64,000 bases of DNA from Capsicum annuum. Taxonomy: Eukaryota > Streptophyta > Magnoliopsida > Solanales > Solanaceae. Where the stretch lies: positions 91,725,875 to 91,789,874 of the forward strand of contig NC_061118.1 of the NCBI RefSeq assembly GCF_002878395.1, given 5' to 3'. The first letter of the stretch is position 1. Each line of letters opens with the position of its first letter. The notes below the pieces were generated by a model. That model was given only the letters and a program-made list of their open reading frames with translations. It had not been told where the DNA came from and made no database searches. A program made the translations under genes and the position numbers. This document shows positions 11,290 to 21,710 of this stretch, piece after piece.

Positions 11290-12457
11290 GGCTCTGCCCA
11301 CCAGCATTGCTAGAAGAGGTGCCCTAAGCTGGGGCTGGGTGAGTCGCTGGAACTGGAGCACTAATAGTCTGAGTCTGGGTCAGAGGGCGATAGTCACGAC
11401 GCCCTTGTCTATCTTGTGGAAAATCTCTAACTCTGTGACCCATGTCACCACACCAAAAACAACCCCTCTTCTCACCCCAACACTTACCCAAATGAGCCCT
11501 ACCACACTTAGGACACAGGGGATGATTTGGCTTACTACCAGCACTGTACTGGGACCTGGATGCATATGACCTAGTACCTTGCTCCTGCCTACCTCTAGGC
11601 ACTAGAGCACTAGGAGATGACGATGCTGGCATAGACAAATAATCCTGATACTGAGGACGACTCCCTTCTTGCAATCAAGTTTTACCCTATCCGTGCTGCT
11701 CGGACCTAGCTCTCTTATTCCCTCTCATTCTATCTCTCTCCTTAATCTTGTCTGCCTCAATCTATTGGGCATGAGTCATTAGCCTAGAAAGATTTATCTC
11801 ACTATTCAGCATAGCAGACCTACACTTTTTAACCACATAACTAGACACTCTAGTCGAAAACTTATTCATACTAGCCCGATTATCAGCCACTAAGTCAAGA
11901 GCATACTTGGCTAATTGATTGAGCTTTAGACAGTACTCCCTAACAGTCGTAGAGCCCTGTCGCAGGTTCATCAACTCTTCCATCTTTGCCTCCCTCATAT
12001 CCAAAGGGAAAAACTTATCTAGGAATGCATCCTAGAACTCTTGCTAAGTTGTAGGGACAACTCCCTCACCTCTACCTTTTCTCCAAGAAACAACCCAATC
12101 ATAAGCAAGGTCTTTCAATCTATACACAACCAACTCCACACTATGTTCCTCAGATTCATACATCACTTGAGTAATCTTCTGCACCTCTTCTAAAAACAAC
12201 TATGGATCCTCATCAGACTTGGACCCATAGAATTTTGGCAGATTCATCCGCATGAAGTTACAGATCCTGGCAGCAGCTGAATAACCTCCCTGCTGTTGTG
12301 GAGCCGGGGCCGAGTTGGCCTAAATATTTGTAGTAATAGCTTGGGCCAGTGCCTGAAAGACTGCCCAAAATTGAGCATGAGACACATTTTCATTCAATGG
12401 GTCAGCGGGTTGAGGTTACTGACCATCATTATTTCTTCTCGCTCGATGTGAAGACAT
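11290..12457 (-). pseudogene. R3 gag (broken)
   Basis: Gag would form the virus-like particle. The start ATG is at 12457 (MSSHRARRNN). The retrotransposon gag domain is readable (NLPKFYGSKSDEDP near 12240; FFPLDMREAKMEELMNLRQG near 12010; LNQLAKYALDL). A zinc knuckle follows near 11450: CFWCGDMGHRVRDF, where the last Cys has become Phe. The whole of gag, protease and the first half of RT stays in one frame (12457 to about 10400) but has roughly ten stop codons, many at sites compatible with CAG/CAA to TAG/TAA or TGG to TAG change. Confidence 0.85.
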
Positions 12458-12654
12458 ATTTCTAAATGAGGAGAGCACGAATCAATAGCAGAGAGAGACA
12501 CTTTAAGCACGATAGACTTCTAAAAGAAAGAATCACACTTTTTCCTAAAACGTCTTGTAGCCTCTTGCTCATAGATGTGGCGCGCTACACACCGATGATC
12601 AAGACTCTACTTAACGTGGCTTGTCAAACTCCCTAGGACACCTTAAAACCTTAG

Positions 12655-12666
12655 GCTCTGATACCA
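12655..12666 (-). promoter_or_regulatory. R3 primer-binding site
   Basis: The complement reads TGGTATCAGAGC, the usual plant site complementary to the 3' end of initiator methionine tRNA, four bases from the 5' LTR end. All 12 bases are as in the standard site. Confidence 0.92.
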
Positions 12667-12670
12667 AGTT

Positions 12671-15040
12671 TGTAACGCCCCAAAAAATGGGTCCCGGAGC
12701 ATTACACGGTGCTTGAGGCTACAAGTAGCCCCAAGCTAACCCTTTGAACCAATTTCATTTAGTTCAACACAAATCAACGGGGTTTCCCTAAATAACCCTC
12801 AAATATCAATAGAGTAATCATCATCCAAGAATAAAAGAATTTCAAAAAGATAACAAAATATGACTTATTAGTCAACTCCCAACAACTATACTAGTCTGAC
12901 AAGCCTCTAAGAAAATTAATAAAACCAACGAGCCATTGAGACATGCCCCAACTGACTCATACTCAGTTATCAAATATAAATAATTTTGTGAAACCAACAT
13001 CAGACATCACGTCCTTGAAATATGAGGACTCACCATAACAGAGGATGTAGAACAGCGTACCCGAAGAATCACTATCAAACCTGGAACTGAGCACCTAAAC
13101 CTACATTCCATGAAAATATAGCCCACATCCGAAGATGTGGGTCAGTACCATGGAAAGGAACCAAGTATATGGGGGTGTATGTAGTTGTATAAATATCATC
13201 ATTATAAATATTTATAAGAAATATGCAGGATGTATGAAAGACTCACATAGCCCGAAGAAAATCATCATAATCATGAGAGGATGAAATAAGTACAATAACA
13301 CATGTGAGTCATTATATAATTTGTCAATCACTTTCAGTTCATCAAGAATATCAATTCTCATAATGTAAATATCATTTAAATCTTTCGAAAGAATAACTTT
13401 CATAATTCCACTTTCAAATCACTTCACCATTCACCATACACACAAGAAAATACACACACACTGGTAGATCCTATAACCGACATAAACCATGTAAGCTACA
13501 TGGAGTACAATGTACAATCCACGTTGGGGAGAGCCATCCTATCCTTGCTATCAGAGTAGGACTATTGATATTAAATCCACACAAACTAGTGATCACTATA
13601 TAAATCAGCCTCAGGCTCACTCCACGGGGGCACATAGTTCTAGGAAAGTAAGGTCGTTTTATACCTCCCACTCGGTGCTAAAGATTTCTCCTAGACTTAG
13701 CTCAGATCATTTTAAAGACAATCCACAGCTAAAACAATTTTCGTAATATATAAATATATATCGGGAGCCATCATGCTTCCCATCGATCAAAATCAATCAC
13801 ATTGTAGATTTTTTTTTACATTTGAGTTCAAAATAACTCTATTAAGACCAAAAGGTCAAATCATTCAAAATATCTTAAATATTCAACATCAACATGCTTA
13901 TAACACATACTATCAAAATCATGATAAATATCGTTCAAGATTCATGCTTTATATCTCCATACATGTAAATTCATCTTTCAAAATTATAAACATCAAGTTT
14001 TCATAATAATTATCTAAGATATGGGTTCATGCTTCAAATTCATAAAAATCAAATAAAAATCATGCCTTTGTAAAGAAAATAACTTTTGGGCACAAGAACG
14101 AAAGAGAGTTCTTGTTGAGAAATCCCATATACCTTGAATGATGAACTTTAGATCGATACTCATTTTTGAGATGTTAATCGTGCCTTTGAATGATGGTTCT
14201 TGGAGTTCTTGAACTAGGAACTTGGAATCTTGAATAAATTTACAGAATTAATGGTGAACTTTAGAGGTTCTTGAAGTTGAATGTAGGAGCTTAGGGTTTT
14301 CTTTTTGCGGGAGTTTGATGAAATATAACATATAATGCTTCTAATATGCTTTAATATAGGGTTTGGATGGATTTTGGGTGAGGGGGAATGACCAAAACGC
14401 CCTTAAAAATCAAAAAAATTCTTGAATCTGTCCTTTGATGAACTGTTTTGATAGTCTAAAGTATATCAACCATAACGTTTTACTCCGATACTCAAATTGG
14501 ATAAGACCAATTTTATTAGAAAGAGAACTCTCATATCTTTCCGTTGATATATAGTATCTCACCCAGATCATTGTGTACGAGGGGTTATGATCGTTTGGAG
14601 TTAACCCAAATATTCACTTTTTATAGGCTGAAGTAGATCGACCATAGCTTTTTTCTCCGATAGACAAATTGGATGAAACCAATTTCATTGGAAAGAGGAC
14701 TCGCAAAAATTTCCATTGATATATAGTAGATCATCCAGATCATTATGTACAAGGATTTATGATCATTTAAAGTTGGATCAAAAATACGCCAGGCCTTAGT
14801 ACTTTTTCCTGCACGTTTTACTGTTCACTACTATCACGGTTCGATCGGAATGTTCATAACTCGTCGCTCGGGTGTCTGTTTTGGATGATACACATATCAT
14901 TGGAAAGATTATTCGATACTCTATGCAATGGTGGGTCATAATCTATGACATTTCTCACAGAAAATTTATAATTCATTCTAGAAAAAAACCCAACACGTTT
15001 ACACACAAAATTTCAACGAAAAATTTTCCAAGGTATTACA
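12671..15040 (-). repeat. R3 5' LTR
   Basis: Plus-strand order runs tgtaacgcccc to aggtattaca, with proper TG...CA ends. It keeps the 124-base stretch lost from the other LTR, including a TATA-like word on the minus strand (complement of ctttaatatag at 14349-14359). Tandem ~171-base units lie at 14458-14800, with a third diverged unit to about 14945, upstream of that box in element orientation. Confidence 0.9.
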
Positions 15041-15045
15041 CAAAC

Positions 15046-15819
15046 TCTCCTAAACATGAGTAAGACATTGAACTCCATGCTATATCATATGGTTTATGTC
15101 GATTATGAGAATCGCCTAAAAAATTAAAAGTAAAGATTTTAGAACCTAAGTGTAATGAGTCACAGGCCTTATTCAGATGTTTCTTTATGATTTATGCTCA
15201 TGTTAGTTTAGCTTTCTATTTTATTATTGATTAAAGGGGGTCCATTTACACTTAGTGTACATGTCTTCAATTATCGTATATGACTATTTTTACTTAATGC
15301 ATTCACCCACAAATACGCAGAACATTCTAGAAGTACTAATCATATATATGACTGTGTGCTATATTATTTTATAATATAGGATCTGGTGTTTGTTCCCAAT
15401 AGCATAGATTACCACGATTACCACTTCCTATATCCAGATAGCTATTGAATCCTCATACTCCGAGGGCCAAGTTCATGATAGTTCTAGATGCTTATTTTAG
15501 TGATTTCAGTTATTTAGCTTTCTGTTCGAGTCAGCTGGGGTCTGTCGCAGTGGATCTTCAATTTTAGTTAGAGGCTTGTCAGGACTAGCCAACCTATGTG
15601 TTCCTTTCATCTTGTTTTTTCATAGATTTGAATGCTATTGAGTGACGACATTTGGTTGATTATTCATTTATTTGAACTCAGTTATAAGTTTTCTTCAATT
15701 CCACTCATATTTCATGATTATTAGTAGAGTTCAAAGTTTAGAAGGCATCACGGGTTAGAGTGGGATACTTGTAGTTAGAGCAATGTGTAACATCTAGGGA
15801 GTACCTTCGGGGCGTTACA
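15046..15819 (+). repeat. R2: right part of the split LTR
   Basis: Continuation of the LTR begun at 4161, ending ttcggggcgttaca at 15819. Nothing resembling a tRNA primer site follows, consistent with a solo LTR. No ORF is supported. Confidence 0.6.
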
Positions 15820-17164
15820 TTTATGAATTTACAAGTTACACAATATGCATGCTCATATGGAAAAATGTGTCGCCTCAAGAAAAAACCATGCTTCCTAGAA
15901 GTTGGTGCTGATGCAAAGTAGGAAACAACGACATCAATTTAGTAATTATAACCAATTAATCCTTTTTATTATTTTATTAATATAGCATAAAACTAAAATT
16001 TTACAGAACGATTCTTAGTAGATTTAAGAATTCATATATAACTATAACTAATTATTTTTATTAGTTTTCTAAGGAAAAAGAAATGTATATTGTTAAAGTT
16101 AATGAGTTCTAAAATATATTTAATAATAGATAATCATGAGAATTAATAATTAGAGGGTCCTAAAATAAATTGTAAGAGAAAAATAAGTTTGAAAATAAGT
16201 TGGTTGTAAAATTTTTTGACATTAATCATGGATAAATGTTTTCTCCAAGGATGTAAGAATTAAAATAGGCGGAGTTACCGAGTTGTTGTTGACCAAATCA
16301 ACTCGATTTGGAAGAACAAGAACCTGCACTGCTCAAATTTGACCTGCCTTTATGTCGTATATGGACAGAGCTCAAGAAATTATTGAGGTTTGTTCATAAA
16401 CACTGTCTTAGCTATGATTATATGTTCGTAAATAAATTTTGTATTTTGTACTTCATAGGGTAAAAAGAAATTGCATTGTGATTTCATCATCAAGTAAATA
16501 TTTTTCATCGATAACTCAAGATCTATATTAAGTAATTTGGGATAAACGTACTACTCAGGTTCCTAGTATCTATAAACATAACATGAATTTTCTTAAATTT
16601 ATATTTTGAGATACCTTTTATTTTACTAAATTAGTTTTTAGATTAATTTATTATGTTCGAAAGAATAATAAGCATACCATACTGAAGTTATGATAGTTGT
16701 ATTTTGTATGAAAATTTTGTAATTATTATAGTGAGGTGTTGTTATATATGTATATTGATATTTGATGTTTAAATCTCATTTACTTGATATAAAGTAATAT
16801 TTTATTTGCTATCATATAAAATATTATTAAATAATATTTAAGTGTAACTGTTATAAAGTGGTTAATCTTATAAAAAGAGTACCACTATAATAGATGCACT
16901 GATGTTATATATAATCTCATAGTGAAGTAAAATATAACATGAAAAATTAATTCTAAAAAGAAATTACATTCATACAAAAAAATGTTATAAATGAATAACT
17001 ATTATAACAAGTCTTGCTGATAATATTTACCTTGTTGAAAACTCTACTTTTACTAGTATAATTTATATTTTTGGGGATAGGGATGTTTCAGAGACATGAA
17101 ATAATATATTGAAATATAATTTTTGTTTACAAAGGTACAATTATCTCATCTTCTATATACAAGA
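15820..17164. other. AT-rich stretch without recognisable gene
   Basis: It lies between R2 and the Helitron left end. A slightly GC-richer patch at about 16260-16400 could be an old exon, but I cannot match it to any family. No repeat shared with other parts of the window is seen. Confidence 0.55.
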
Positions 17165-17200
17165 CTAGGTGGAAGAACTCGTGCCAGCGCAGGCGTAATA
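17165..17200 (-). other. Candidate Helitron 3' terminus
   Basis: On the minus strand it reads a GC-rich segment (gcctgcgctggcacg) that can form a weak GCC/GGC stem, about 15 bases, then CTAG and a T. Helitron 3' ends usually have a short hairpin 10-12 bases before CTAG; the stem here is poor, so the call rests mainly on position and the CTAG-T rule. Confidence 0.45.
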
Positions 17201-17429
17201 ATTCAAAGTGAAAAATATACATTGATTTTATGACAAATACTATGATCTCACGGCTACCAGAATAATCACAAAAAAACCAATCATCTTATAGCAAGAATGA
17301 AGTTAGCTGGCAGTTAAATTAGGAAAACATTTTTATTTAAAATCAACTTTGAAATGCCCAAATAGACAACAATATGGAAATCAAACTTTATGCTATCTAG
17401 GGGAAGCAAAAGTGTAGTGAGAGCGACTC

Positions 17430-17765
17430 ATTACCATAGAGACTGCCTGATGGAGGATCATTGGGCAACATTGGAGCCAACAAAAAAGTAGTACCACCAG
17501 CGTGTAAGAATTAACACGTGCAAATGGATTAAGATTACCTTCTCAACCTTTTATAACATCATAATCCAGGTACAGGCATCCCTTACACTACTAACTTCCT
17601 TAGACATTTCTTAAAGATGGATCAACCATTTTAGGAAATATAAAGACAAGAAATTAAAAGACTATTCAAATGGTTGACTCTTGTGCGATACAGACCTCAG
17701 CAAGCTCACTTTTCCCAATGATACATCCAATGATCTTGGGTAGAATAATGGAATAGAAAAAAAAA
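17430..17765 (-). pseudogene. Possible second KH-domain fragment
   Basis: On the minus strand at about 17690-17765 the frame reads ILPKIIGCIIGKSELAEV. It resembles the first helix and GxxG loop (GCIIGKSE) of a KH RNA-binding domain and is followed by a GT that could be a splice donor. A GC-richer block at 17440-17560 may be the next exon (LAPMLPNDPPSG in one frame), but this is not diagnostic. It would fit with the better KH piece at 21060-21262. The evidence is a short similarity recognised by eye. Confidence 0.4.
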
Positions 17766-17769
17766 TAAA

Positions 17770-18815
17770 GCAATAGTTGATGTTCCATATTACAGTAACA
17801 GTACAAGTGCATTGAAACCTAAAAATGCAAGTATATTCTCGTCCAAAAAAACTATGTGAAAAACAAATCCAAAATGAGCATTCTCCTCCAGAACTTTAAC
17901 ACAATACAAGCCAAAAAGTGTGAGTTCACACCTTTCCTCAAATTAGGAGCTATGTAGTTTGTTCTAAAGTAAAAGTTCTACTAATAAGTGTCTAAATAAT
18001 ACTATTAACAAAAACAACAAATCCATATGGCAATTCGTAGAAAAAATCCACTACTTCTCACACTAAGTAAGTTCTTAAGTATTTTTAAATTTTTTTAATA
18101 ACCGTGATATACAGACTAACTTTCACACACTTCGATTAATTTTACGTGATACCTGCACCACCTAGCACCTGAATTAAAAATGTGCATATCCTTCAAGTTA
18201 CATATCAAAGGCTCAAAGAAAAAACATACATTTTATCTGCAGGCATTGGAAGAAGGCATGTCAACGTAATGACAACTTTTTAATTAATGTGATAGCAAGG
18301 AAATGTAATACAGAATAAGTCCTTATAATACTAACTATGGAAGATCATAGCTATGTGGGAGCAAAATTTAAAATACCGGTGGAAGTAACTATTTAGCAAG
18401 AAATGGGCAGGCTATGTTTGAGAGGTTGAAGTTGGAGAGTAAAGAAGGCAGAGATAGACACACATTAAACAATGCATAGAGCAGTAGATGGGTGGAGTCT
18501 ATATTGGATCGTACATAGGCAAAGAAAAGCAGTCAAACAATAACTAGTAAATCTTCAAAAAAGTCTTTACAATAGTAAATAGAGGTAGTGAAGCCCCAAT
18601 TGGTGAAATTGAGCCACAAGTTTAAGAAGTCGAACTCATATTGAATTGATGCAAAAATGATGGCATAAAGGCAGTAAGTGCAGATATATCATCAGGTGAC
18701 AATTATTATTATCTAGGATTAAGAATCATAAAAATTAAATCACTGAGAAAATTTTAAGCAAACTATAATAATGTTGGCACGCTTTAAACTCAAATGCTTG
18801 TTAAGGAATAACAAA
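17770..18815. other. Helitron 3' region without assignable exon
   Basis: Mostly AT-rich, intron-like sequence between the KH-like patch and the importin-like exons. I see no readable domain or internal repeat. Confidence 0.45.
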
Positions 18816-18819
18816 GACA

Positions 18820-20265
18820 CATTACCTCTTTAGAATCTTTCTTGAATATATCCTTTCCAACAACTATAGAAACTATCCTAATGCACTCAACAACATTTTC
18901 TTTCACCAAATTACTTGTGGTTCTAGGTATAATTTCTTTCAGGGACGAGATGACCAAGTCATAGAAGGTATAGAAGAGATCCTATGCAAAACCATAATTT
19001 TTTTTAGATACCACTATCAAATCCCGTATGATGGATTAAAATCTAAGTAAGAGTTTCTATAATTATGGACCTTTGATGTTCTTGCAACAGATGCTAGAGC
19101 CTCTAAGGAATAGGCTTGTAGCAGCTCAGTCTCTGGACTCTGACTCAATCAGTAGATAAAATCAATTAACAATTTTAAGCTAAAGTAGATGTCAATGCAT
19201 ATTAGCACAAAATGGTATCTCTTTGTTTTCTTTTTCCTAGAAATCATTAAGATCATACTTCAAAATATCTCAAGTCAAATTAATCTACCTTGTTGATTTC
19301 AGGTAGTGCATTCATAATTATTTGCAAGTTCAGTGCTAGGTAGCTTGAACTGCAACTCTTATAAAGGGTACTGATTGTTGAAAAAGTAAGAGACTATGAA
19401 AAATAAGAAAAACAATTAGATTTCATTAACATAAATAATATAAATTTAAGCTGAAAAAGTAACTTAGACAAGGAAAATATCATTAAATATTGGAATTTCA
19501 TAAGGAAAGAAATGAAAAGTCCAGCATTCTCGGTTACCTTATTGATGGGATTTGCGTCTCTCAGCAAGAGTTTATGGAAGCAGTTGTTCACTCAAAGTTT
19601 TAATAGTTCTTACAGTAGAAAAGCAAACATTTTTTGTGCTATTTGCTATTAATTTAAAGACTAATTTTACCACTCTTCCAGGATTATCTCTAATTCCTTG
19701 AGAGGATAACAAGAATAACAACACTTAGGTGAAAAAATTGTCACAATTTATTAAGAACTAACCAAAAAAAAGTTGCATATAAAACAACACATATCCAAGA
19801 AGAGAAGTCATCAATTTAGGCATATACCTTTGCATATCCTTCTATAATGAGACCAATAAAAGTAGCCGTTGTGTATTGATCTCGCCCATTTGATGAAGTT
19901 GTCATTCATTCCATTTCCTTGAGTACTTCTAGAATATCAAATTCGACACTCCATAAAGTTACAATTCGGTGCAAAAACTTCTCTCCAACAAGATAATTAC
20001 CTGATTTATTTGAGACACCAAACCATTCATACCAAATCCTCCTCCAGTCTTTCTAGTAGTATTCTCTTGCGTACCTTCTTTATCGAATTATCATCAAAAG
20101 TATACATCACTTCTATAGCGAGACATCTGCTTTATTCTTCTAAACTATTGTCTTTAGAAATTTTAATAAGGGCAGTAAACACCTTATCCAAATGTGAGTT
20201 GAAAAAAGTTGGCTCTGCCACCCCAACTTATATAATTTCTTGACACTTTTCTGGGCATTATGCAC
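18820..20265 (-). pseudogene. Importin-5 (karyopherin beta-3)-like gene fragment, several exons
   Basis: Importin-5 is a HEAT-repeat nuclear import receptor. Reading the minus strand downward: near 20265-20110 a block with AEPTFFNSHLDKVF and DNSLEE, a stop, then SRCLAIEV; near 20000-19845 GNYLVGEKFLHRIV and TATFIGLIIEGYAK, ending at a donor-like AAAG/GTATATG; near 19135-19085 YSLEALASVARTSK; near 18990-18821 FYTFYDLVISSLKEI and ECIRIVSIVVGKDIFKKD, ending at AG/GTAATG. These match in order the middle HEAT repeats of plant importin-5 as I remember it. In-frame stops show it is dead. The piece covers only part of the gene, and donor-like sites suggest capture of genomic DNA with introns. Confidence 0.65.
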
Positions 20266-21055
20266 TTCATTTTATTTTGAAGAAAATTTGAGACTCCATT
20301 TATCATTGGCATTATTAGATCAGAAAATTAAGAGTTATAGTCACTCGACATATGTAGAACAAGATAAACTAAGGTAGATAAGGCAAGAACTTTGTGCATT
20401 CCTATTGAAGAATAAAACTTGTTCGACAATGTTGAATGGAAAGTTATACCAGAGAAGCTTCAGGGGCTGACCTTCTATACATTTTTTGGTTGGTGTGGTT
20501 CAGTCAATTTTTACCTCCGTACTTGAAAAACCAACTACAACAACTATTGGTTGCCCTCCTTCCTTATGTAGCCTAGTGGTTTGACCTTTTAGGGGTTCCC
20601 CATAGTAATATTTGATAAAGAAATCTATTGCTTCTCAACATAGGACAGAACTGACAGTTGTGTGTACAACATGAAAGCTATCCCAAGATAACTTCTTAAG
20701 TTGAATCTGGTCTAATATCAAATTCAACATTTCATTGATCTAATATCAAATTCAGCATTTACATTATAATGATGTTCAAGCCAGATTTTGAATACCTTGA
20801 CTAATTTCCCATGATATTTACACTCGGACTCTTCCAAAATGACAGCGGGTGCGTGTCGAATTCTCTAAAAATAGTGTATTTTTGGAGAATCCAACAGGTG
20901 CTGCATCAAAAGTGAAGAGTCCACTCAGCTTAGGTAGAAAATATAGTACTACATGGTGACAGGAGCAGGAGTGGTAAACAATGTAGCACACTTGTAAAAA
21001 AAGAAAGACGACTTATAAAATACCACAATTTCACTAATCTGGGGACTAAAGAATT
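20266..21055. other. Helitron interior, unassigned
   Basis: Minus-strand frames around 20440-20600 read as short protein-like stretches broken by stops, but I recognise no family. A 22-base word is repeated with a 28-base period at 20711-20760. Otherwise it is intron-like AT-rich DNA. Confidence 0.4.
20711..20760. repeat. Short direct repeat, 28-bp period
   Basis: tctaatatcaaattca(a/g)catt occurs at 20711 and 20739. It is a simple local duplication. Confidence 0.8.
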
Positions 21056-21059
21056 TGGA

Positions 21060-21262
21060 TACAAAGCAATTCCTCAGTGGAAATGACTGAGAATGCATTC
21101 TTTGGCATGAACAACCTCAATATGAGTACCACTTGCTTGCTTTAACACTTTTAATCGAAGCTTCTTCTTTTCCAATAATATGACCAATATTGTTAGTAGG
21201 ACACAACACTGTAATAGTCAATTCTTTAGTTTGAGAGGCACCGATATGAGCAAAAACCATCA
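21060..21262 (-). pseudogene. KH-domain RNA-binding protein fragment
   Basis: From an ATG at 21262 on the minus strand the frame reads ASQTKELTITVLCPTNNIGH, then IIGKEEASIK. After a frameshift near 21150 it continues LKQASGTHIEVVHAKE. This is the KH fold signature: hydrophobic strand, IGxIIGK with the GxxG loop (GKEE), helix, then GTxIEV. The spacing fits type I KH domains of plant multi-KH proteins (PCBP/HEN4-like). KH proteins bind single-stranded RNA. It lies on the same strand as, and just 3' of, the Helitron helicase gene and is not part of known Helitron proteins, so capture is likely. The frameshift shows decay. Confidence 0.6.
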
Positions 21263-21710
21263 GAAGAGAAGAAGGATAAATAGGCCATGTGTTTCATGAA
21301 TTAACATAACCTGGAAGCTCCGTGATGTGTGGGATACCAAAAAGGACAGTAAATTTTAAATATTCTTATGAGCAAGTTTAAAAAAGAGGAAGGTGATGTA
21401 GTATATATTTTGATGAGCTGATATACCAGCTTTGCTGTAAATACAATTTTAACATCAAGTGAAAAAAAAGTTTCTCTGTCGCAGCAATGTTGTCCTGGTG
21501 AAATATCTTTGAGAATTAGGCAGTAACTATTTTGATGATAATCTTTAGTCACACAGTTTTTCTAAAATTTTCTTGTGTGAAATAATAGATGGTGTACTCC
21601 ACGTTAGACATTACAAGTAATTTAATAGACATAGGTGTTGGGATGCCATAATAAGTTAGGAGATATTTCAAGGAAACTCTTTTCAAAATGTAAAGATGAC
21701 ATGTATATGT

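Larger units (their letters stand above)
5312..15040 (-). mobile_element. R3: full-length dead Ty3/gypsy element (Tekay/Del-like)
   Basis: This 9.7 kb minus-strand element has two LTRs (5312-7592 and 12671-15040), a primer site (12655-12666), gag and pol traces in the order gag, protease, RT, RNase H, integrase (12457 down to 7807) and a polypurine tract next to the 3' LTR. Flanking 5-mers aaaac (5307-5311) and caaac (15041-15045) differ by one base, a decayed target duplication. It landed inside R2. Over the first ~185 aligned bases the two LTRs differ at about 18 positions by my hand count, mostly transitions, so it is not recent. The pol order and integrase C-terminus fit the Tekay/Del chromovirus group (inference). 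Confidence 0.9.

Noticed and set aside
16260..16400. GC-richer patch as an exon of a host gene
   Set aside because: One frame is open for about 30 codons, but I recognise no family and see no convincing splice context.
18820..20265. A working importin gene
   Set aside because: In-frame stops, missing N- and C-terminal parts and position inside a Helitron argue for a dead fragment.
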